Below, piece by piece: positions 15,328-20,444 of a stretch of 20,444 nucleotides of DNA; position 1 is the stretch's first letter; the number at the start of each line of letters is the position of its first letter. Made by a program: the position numbers and the translations under genes. The notes under the pieces were generated by a model, which was not told where the DNA came from, made no database searches, and saw nothing but the letters and a program-made list of their open reading frames with translations. The stretch spans positions 1 to 20,444 of the forward strand of contig JAKACR010000020.1 of the NCBI GenBank assembly GCA_021821225.1. The letters run 5' to 3'. Origin of the DNA: Bacillota bacterium (GTDB taxonomy: Bacteria > Bacillota > Bacilli > Alicyclobacillales > SLC66).

Positions 15328-18105
15328 ATGCACAGCGATGCCGGCCAATACTCCCGTCTCACCCGCATCAGCACCGTCGTGAATTCTCAGATGAGCCTGC
15401 ACGGGATTCTGGAAAACGTGGTGGCCGCCATCTCGGAAGAGCTCGTGCGATGCAATTCCGTCGGGATCTATCTGCCGCAAATCGACGGTACGTTTCGCGG
15501 TTATGTGGGGAAACCCGAACAGATGGACGGCGTCATGCTGCAACAGATGGTTGTTGATCCGAAAGTGGACAAACTGGCGGAAAAGATCATTGAGACGAGG
15601 CAGAGCGTGTATATACCGGATACCGCATACAGCGAGCTGCCCGATCCGCTGCCGGTGAAGATGTTTGCGATCAGGTCGCTGCTCGGATTGCCCATTGCGT
15701 TTGAGGACGAGCTGTTTGGACTGGTTTTCGCATTCAACTCGGGTGACGCCATGTGTCTGACACCTGCCGAGATCCAGGTGGTTGAAGCGTATGTAAACAT
15801 GGCCGCTGTGGCCATCCGCCATGCGAACCTGTTTCAGCAAAAGCAGTGGCTGCTCGACGCCGGGAAGGAGTTGTCGCTGTGCAAAACGACGAGAGAGGCG
15901 GTCGCAACGTGTTTTCACTTTTTGGACCGGGCGATTGACAATGCGAATGCGGCCATCCACCTGTCGGACGGAAGGGGCGGCTTTTTCCCGCTCGCGCTGA
16001 ACAAGGGAAGCGAGTGGAGCGAGGCTCAGTGGCGCGATACGCACGGGCATGTGCGCGTGGATTTTTCCCGTGATCCGGTGTTCCAGCATGTGATTGAGAC
16101 GAAGCGGTCGCTGGTGATACCGGATGTGTGGCTGGACCCGCGGCCGAATACCGACGCATGCCGGGAGTTCGGAATCCGTTCGCTTTTTATGCTTCCGCTC
16201 ATCGCCGCGGGCGAGGTGCTGGGGATCATCGGAATTCCCACGCTGGGGGCGGTCAGGAACTATACGGACGCGGAGGTGGAACTCGCCGAGTCGTTGGCGA
16301 ACGCCACGGCCGCCACGCTGTCCGATCTGTGGCGGATGGAGCGGCTGGAACAACTGGTTCAGGCCCGCACGGATGAATTGGCGCAAAAGAACGACACCCT
16401 TGTGGCCACGGTCGAACAACTACAAAACCTCACACTGCAACACGACATGATCCTGAACTCTGTGCGAGAGGGCATCTACGGCGTGGATCTGCAGCGCAAT
16501 ATCACCTTTTGCAACCGGGCCGCGGCCGAAATGGCCGGAGTCGCCGTGAAAGAGGTGATCGGCCGTCGCGACACGGATGTCTTCCAGGAACACACCGTAT
16601 CCCTGCAGGAATTTTTCCATCTGGCCGTCCACGATGTGATGCGGGGCCAGAGCCGGGCGCTGCGGCGCGCGGACGGGACGGTCTTCCTGATTGAGCAGAG
16701 CGAAAATCCCATCGATCGATTGGGGCGGATTGTCGGCTGGGTTGTCACGTTCCACGACATCACCGAACAGATGAAAATGCAATTGGATATCAGGCAACAG
16801 GCGTATTATGACGCATTGACGGGCCTGCCCAACCGATTGCACTTCAATGAACAGTTGCGGGTCTCCATCGCGGCGGCGTGTCACGAAGAGCGGCAACTGG
16901 CGGTGATGTTCATCGATCTCGACCAGTTCAAGCGCGTGAACGATACGCTCGGCCACAGCAGCGGCGACATCCTGCTTGCGGGGATGGCGGTTTTGCTGCG
17001 TCAGTGTGTGCGGCCCGGCGACTTTGTCGCCCGCATCGGCGGCGATGAATTTGTGGTCATCGCTCCGTGTCAGGATGCGCGGCATACCGTCGCCGAGGTG
17101 GCGCAACGGATTGTCCTGGAGTTGGAACGGCCGTTTATCATTAGCGAACATAAGTTCTATATCACACCCAGCATTGGCATCAGCGTGTATCCGGAAGATG
17201 GCGAGGATGTGGAGACACTCGTCAAATATGCGGATATCGCGATGTACCGCAGCAAGGCCAGAGGCGGTCGGAATTTTGCGTTCTACACATCCACAATGAA
17301 GGATGTTTTGCACAAACAGGTCAATATGGAACGGGATCTGTACCGCGCGCTCATGAATGACGAGTTTGTTCTGCAATACCAACCGCAGGTCGATCTGCGC
17401 ACAAGCGCGATTGTGGGCATGGAGGCGCTATTGCGCTGGAATCGCCCGAAGGATGGTCTGCTGGCGCCGGACGGGTTCATTCCCGTCCTGGAGGAAATGG
17501 GGTTGATCGAAGAGGTGGGGATATGGGTCCTGCGAATCGCGTGTACGCAGGGAGCGTCCTGGATCCGCCTGTACAACCGGCCTGTCCGGATCGCCGTGAA
17601 TGTGTCGGCGCGCCAGATGACAAAGCGCAGTTTTGTTCGCGAGGTCGATCAGATTCTCAGCAGCACGGGATTTCAGGCGGCCGGTCTGGAACTGGAACTG
17701 ACGGAGAGCACCATCATCCAGAATACGGATTCCATCCTTGTGACGATGCGTGAATTGCATGAGCTCGGTGTGTGCCTGGCCATCGACGATTTCGGGACGG
17801 GGTACTCCTCGCTCAATTACCTTACGGATTTCCCGATTGACAGCCTGAAGATCGACCGCACGTTTGTCGGCGGATTGCCGGACAATCAAAAGCACGTCGC
17901 CATCACCTCCGCCGTCATCACGCTGGCGCGAATGCTTGAATTGAGGGTCGTGGCGGAAGGTGTCGAAACAGAGCGGCAGATGCAGTTTGTCAAAGAGCGT
18001 GGCTGCGCAGTGGGGCAGGGGTACTATTTCAGCAAACCGATATTTGCAAAGAGCGCCGCCGGTTTGCTGGAAACTGGGTTTGCGTCCCGCGTGAGAGACG
18101 AATAG
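15328..18105 (+). CDS. Cyclic-di-GMP signalling protein with GAF-GAF-PAS-GGDEF-EAL domains
   Basis: This is a 925-residue sensor that would make and/or break cyclic-di-GMP, the second messenger for motility versus attachment. The ATG at 15328 follows GGGGAGGAAG. There is no membrane segment, so it should be cytosolic. Approximate domains are GAF 20-165, GAF 185-330, coiled coil 335-375, PAS 372-482, GGDEF 495-655 and EAL 675-915. The synthase site GGDEF (571-575) is intact, with an RxxD inhibitory site, RPGD, at 562-565. The phosphodiesterase side keeps EAL (699-701), VNVSARQ, ELELTES, DDFGTGYSS, KIDRTF and EGVE, so both halves look catalytically competent. The GAF and PAS domains probably choose between them in response to small ligands. 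Confidence 0.95.
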   Translation: MHSDAGQYSRLTRISTVVNSQMSLHGILENVVAAISEELVRCNSVGIYLPQIDGTFRGYVGKPEQMDGVMLQQMVVDPKVDKLAEKIIETRQSVYIPDTAYSELPDPLPVKMFAIRSLLGLPIAFEDELFGLVFAFNSGDAMCLTPAEIQVVEAYVNMAAVAIRHANLFQQKQWLLDAGKELSLCKTTREAVATCFHFLDRAIDNANAAIHLSDGRGGFFPLALNKGSEWSEAQWRDTHGHVRVDFSRDPVFQHVIETKRSLVIPDVWLDPRPNTDACREFGIRSLFMLPLIAAGEVLGIIGIPTLGAVRNYTDAEVELAESLANATAATLSDLWRMERLEQLVQARTDELAQKNDTLVATVEQLQNLTLQHDMILNSVREGIYGVDLQRNITFCNRAAAEMAGVAVKEVIGRRDTDVFQEHTVSLQEFFHLAVHDVMRGQSRALRRADGTVFLIEQSENPIDRLGRIVGWVVTFHDITEQMKMQLDIRQQAYYDALTGLPNRLHFNEQLRVSIAAACHEERQLAVMFIDLDQFKRVNDTLGHSSGDILLAGMAVLLRQCVRPGDFVARIGGDEFVVIAPCQDARHTVAEVAQRIVLELERPFIISEHKFYITPSIGISVYPEDGEDVETLVKYADIAMYRSKARGGRNFAFYTSTMKDVLHKQVNMERDLYRALMNDEFVLQYQPQVDLRTSAIVGMEALLRWNRPKDGLLAPDGFIPVLEEMGLIEEVGIWVLRIACTQGASWIRLYNRPVRIAVNVSARQMTKRSFVREVDQILSSTGFQAAGLELELTESTIIQNTDSILVTMRELHELGVCLAIDDFGTGYSSLNYLTDFPIDSLKIDRTFVGGLPDNQKHVAITSAVITLARMLELRVVAEGVETERQMQFVKERGCAVGQGYYFSKPIFAKSAAGLLETGFASRVRDE

Positions 18106-18113
18106 GGAAAGGG

Positions 18114-19790
18114 ATGATTGACACCATGCGAATCGCGCGTGCGGTGCTGGACTATCTGATCGAGGGCGGTGTCAGGCACCTTTTTGGCATTCCCGCCGGA
18201 TCGATCAACGCGATCTTCGACGAGCTGTACGACCTGCCGCAGATTGAACCGGTGATCGTAAAGCACGAGGGCGCCGCAGGCTACATGGCCGCGACGTACG
18301 CGAGGGCCACGGGACGGCTGGCCGTGTGCATCGGCTCCAGCGGCCCCGGCGCGACCAATCTGCTGACGGGCGCCGCAAACGCCATGCGAGAACATCTGCC
18401 CGTGCTCTTTTTGACGGGGCACGTTCCGGTGCAAACCCAGGGGCGCAACGCGTCGCAGGAACTGGCGGCCGATCCGCTGTTCCGGCCTGTGACCAAATCG
18501 TCGGTCACGGTCCAGTCGGCGGACGAAGCGCTGTCCGCGCTCGCCCGCGCGGTGGAGACGGCTTACGAGGGCGTTCCGGGGCCGGTTCACGTGGCGCTCC
18601 CGATCGACATCCAACTGGCGGATGTCCCACCAGGAAAGCTGCCTCCCTTCCCCTGTCCGGCGGTGCAGGTCCCGCCTGATATGTTGCTGCGTGAAGCGGG
18701 TGAGAGACTGGCGCGCGCCGGGCGCGGATTTATATTTATCGGCCAGGGAGCGCGCAAGGCGATGGATGAGGTCATGGCAGTCTCTAGGAAACTCGGTTGG
18801 CCCATCGTCAGTTCGCCGCAGGCCAAGGGGCTTGTCCCGGACGATGAACCGGCGTACCGGGGAATCTACGGGTTTGCGGGCGACGAGTCGTGCGCGTCGT
18901 TCATACACGATCACCCGGGAGGAGCTGTGTTGATCGTCGGTTCGTCGCTGGGGGAGACGGCGACAAACAACTACAACCCGCGACTGGCGACAGGGCGCGA
19001 AGTGGTGCAAGTCGACATCGACGCGAGTGTGTTCAACCGCACGTACCCCTGCGCTGTCGCGCTGGTGGGAGACGCGGCCGGCACACTGCGCCGCCTGCTT
19101 CAGCTCTGGCGGGAGGACGGTGTCCAGGAGAGCGGCGGCGCGGCGGCAAAGGGGAGCGCGCGCGGCTCCGGTGCGTTCCGCGCAACGGATGAGGCGTCGC
19201 CGGACGATTTCAACACGACAAACGTGCTCGCGCGCCTGCAGACGTCGCTTCCGAAGCACACGCGCTATACGGTGGATATCGGTGAATTTATGTCGTACGT
19301 CATTCACGGCATGAAAGTCTACGAACGCCATACGTTTGATATCAACGTCCACTTTGGGCCGATGGGAGTCGCCATGGCGTCCGCGATCGGTTGGGCGCTG
19401 GCCGATCCTGGCCGGCCGACGGTCTGCATCACGGGCGACGGCTGTTTTTTCATGCACGGCATGGAAGTGTTGACGGCCAAGGAACTGCGTCTGCCGATTC
19501 TCTGGGTGGTGTTCAACAACGCGCGGCTCGGCATGGTCCACCACGGCCACCGCCTGCAGTACGGCCGTGCGCATCGCTGTTTTGCGCAGACACCCGTGGA
19601 TATCGCCGCCCTCGCGGCGGCGCTGGGGGTGCGCAGCGCGCGAGTCGAAAGGCTGGAGGAGATGACGCCGGAGCTGGTCGCGTCGCTGCTTGTGGAGGCG
19701 CCGGCTGCGCTGGAGATCGCGCTGGTGGACGACCGCACGCCGCCGATGGGGGACCGGGTGAAGTTTCTCTCGTCTTTCGGCCAGGGCTGA
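18114..19790 (+). CDS. Thiamine-diphosphate enzyme, acetolactate synthase/pyruvate oxidase superfamily
   Basis: This is a 558-residue cytoplasmic enzyme with the three-domain plan of ThDP decarboxylases: N-terminal pyrimidine-binding, central, and C-terminal pyrophosphate-binding. The catalytic glutamate is Glu52 in VKHEGAAGYMA. The ThDP/Mg motif runs from GDG (441-443) to NN (468-469), the usual spacing. An 'SSGPGATNLLTG' segment is typical of the superfamily. A low-complexity linker around residues 340-365 (GAAAKGSARGSGAF) is unusual. A start at ATG 18126 is also possible, with AAAGGG 12 nt upstream. No acetolactate synthase small subunit is nearby, so valine/isoleucine synthesis is not supported. 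A 2-oxoacid decarboxylase, carboligase or oxidase are all possible. Confidence 0.9.
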   Translation: MIDTMRIARAVLDYLIEGGVRHLFGIPAGSINAIFDELYDLPQIEPVIVKHEGAAGYMAATYARATGRLAVCIGSSGPGATNLLTGAANAMREHLPVLFLTGHVPVQTQGRNASQELAADPLFRPVTKSSVTVQSADEALSALARAVETAYEGVPGPVHVALPIDIQLADVPPGKLPPFPCPAVQVPPDMLLREAGERLARAGRGFIFIGQGARKAMDEVMAVSRKLGWPIVSSPQAKGLVPDDEPAYRGIYGFAGDESCASFIHDHPGGAVLIVGSSLGETATNNYNPRLATGREVVQVDIDASVFNRTYPCAVALVGDAAGTLRRLLQLWREDGVQESGGAAAKGSARGSGAFRATDEASPDDFNTTNVLARLQTSLPKHTRYTVDIGEFMSYVIHGMKVYERHTFDINVHFGPMGVAMASAIGWALADPGRPTVCITGDGCFFMHGMEVLTAKELRLPILWVVFNNARLGMVHHGHRLQYGRAHRCFAQTPVDIAALAAALGVRSARVERLEEMTPELVASLLVEAPAALEIALVDDRTPPMGDRVKFLSSFGQG

Positions 19791-19817
19791 TGCCATCATA
19801 AAAATTCAGCGCGGACG

Positions 19818-19850
19818 GGCGCCTCCGGACGCCCGCGGTCCGGAGGCGCC
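19818..19850 (-). terminator. Terminator hairpin at the end of ctaA
   Basis: A 13-bp GC-rich stem (19818-19830 with 19838-19850, GGCGCCTCCGGAC and complement) encloses a 7-nt loop. On the minus strand it begins at the last base of the ctaA stop codon and is followed after about 12 nt by a short T-run (TTTTTA). It lies between the two convergent genes and may stop transcription from both sides. Confidence 0.75.
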
Positions 19851-20444
19851 TACCTCCTTGCTTCAGCCGGCGGGCGATAGGGCAGCGTCTGCATGGCGAG
19901 GTAGCTGAGAATCGTGAACAGGACCATGAGAGACGACACGTGCAACAGGTCCGCATTGAGACTGATGTGCGTCAGGATGACGTACGCACCGCTGATGATC
20001 TGAATGATGACAAAGATGAACAGCGCGATGCCCCCCGCGTACAGGTCGGGACGTTCCCGTCTCAGGCGGTGCAGGCGGTAGAGCAGGATCGAGACGATCA
20101 CCGCCAGCGCCAGCGCCGCGAGCCGGTGGGCGAAGACTAGGCCGACATTGCCGGCGAACCCGGGAAAGATCTCGCCGTTGCACAGCGGCCAGCCGCTGCA
20201 GGCGGACGCCGCGCCGCGAAACGCCACGTCAGATCCGAGATAGATGGCGGCGTATGTGTAGATCCAGGTGAACCAGATCCAGTAGCGATCCACGCGCGTG
20301 ATGGACAGTCGGCGCAACGCCAGCCCGGATGGGCGGTTTGTCTGCAGCGCGTCGAGCTGGTACAGAAAGACGGCGAGCAAGGCAACCCCCACCATGGACA
20401 TGAGACCAAAACCGAGGTGGAGCGCCAGGACTTCAGGCGGATTG
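19850..20444 (-). CDS. ctaA: Heme A synthase (COX15/CtaA family), C-terminal part
   Basis: This polytopic membrane enzyme oxidises the C8 methyl group of heme O to the formyl group of heme A, the cofactor of aa3-type cytochrome oxidase. The frame is open to the right edge (NPPEVLALHLGFGLMSMVGV, and so on), so the gene begins outside the window; the ATG at 20401 is internal. Diagnostic features are the cysteine pair in the outer loop ACSGWPLCNGE, the heme-ligand histidines in LALHLGFG, FAHRLAALALA and DLLHVSSL, and four or more membrane helices. It ends in a charged tail (PPAEARR). Its presence implies aerobic respiration with a heme-copper oxidase. Confidence 0.93.
   Translation of the reverse strand, partial: NPPEVLALHLGFGLMSMVGVALLAVFLYQLDALQTNRPSGLALRRLSITRVDRYWIWFTWIYTYAAIYLGSDVAFRGAASACSGWPLCNGEIFPGFAGNVGLVFAHRLAALALAVIVSILLYRLHRLRRERPDLYAGGIALFIFVIIQIISGAYVILTHISLNADLLHVSSLMVLFTILSYLAMQTLPYRPPAEARR

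Noticed and set aside
15142..16419. 425-codon minus-strand frame over the esterase end and the sensor start
   Set aside because: It crosses two well-supported plus-strand genes and has no start signal or domain.
18114..19790. Calling the ThDP enzyme ilvB or alsS
   Set aside because: No small subunit or acetolactate decarboxylase gene is adjacent, and the substrate-defining residues could not be judged by eye.
18024..19799. 591-codon open frame on the minus strand opposite the ThDP enzyme
   Set aside because: It is a by-product of GC-rich codon use: rich in R, H, Q and P, no ribosome binding site, no family resemblance, and the opposite frame has clear ThDP motifs.

Overview
The window looks like chromosomal DNA from a moderately GC-rich, aerobic Gram-positive bacterium (Bacillota). 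The best guess is something near Alicyclobacillus and its relatives, but this rests on gene style and not on a marker gene. The supporting signs are strong AGGAGG-type ribosome binding sites, GTG and TTG starts, a family II manganese pyrophosphatase with Bacillus-type active-site positions, a sigY-like sigma/anti-sigma/ABC operon, and a CtaA-type heme A synthase. No tRNA, rRNA, CRISPR array, transposase or phage gene was seen.

Layout, left to right. Positions 1-2210 hold the end of a sugar-type ABC transporter: the 3' end of a MalG-like permease, then a secreted solute-binding protein, closed by a perfect 16-bp hairpin. This part is visibly less GC-rich than the rest. Positions 2255-4524 are a minus-strand operon. 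It has a near-perfect housekeeping promoter and a dyad over its -35 box, followed by a TSUP (TauE/SafE) anion exporter, a metallo-beta-lactamase-fold hydrolase and a TetR-type regulator. Positions 4633-7719 are two tandem minus-strand genes for exported Ycf48-like/BNR-repeat propeller proteins. The second is frameshifted. Position 8026 starts a small plus-strand gene of unknown function with a textbook terminator.

Positions 8461-12209 form a tight plus-strand operon: ECF sigma factor, membrane anti-sigma factor with a zinc motif and a large outer domain, ABC ATPase, and ABC-2 permease. The arrangement resembles the Bacillus subtilis sigY-yxl operon and suggests envelope-stress sensing coupled to export. 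The manganese pyrophosphatase follows at 12244-13182.

Positions 13183-13392 hold the oddest stretch. It is a 200-bp block of nested inverted repeats and a 26-bp direct repeat, and its halves can form competing hairpins. It lies between the convergent pyrophosphatase and aldo/keto reductase genes. The reductase (minus) is divergent from an esterase of the EstA/tributyrin type. The esterase is followed by a 925-residue GAF-GAF-PAS-GGDEF-EAL cyclic-di-GMP protein and by a thiamine-diphosphate enzyme of the acetolactate synthase/pyruvate oxidase superfamily. The window ends inside ctaA (minus), whose terminator stem overlaps its stop codon.

Most genes are ordinary housekeeping or accessory metabolism. 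The best candidates for something undescribed are the folded repeat block at 13183-13392, the outer domain of the anti-sigma factor, the tandem propeller proteins, and a 16-bp word shared by the leaders of two regulators.
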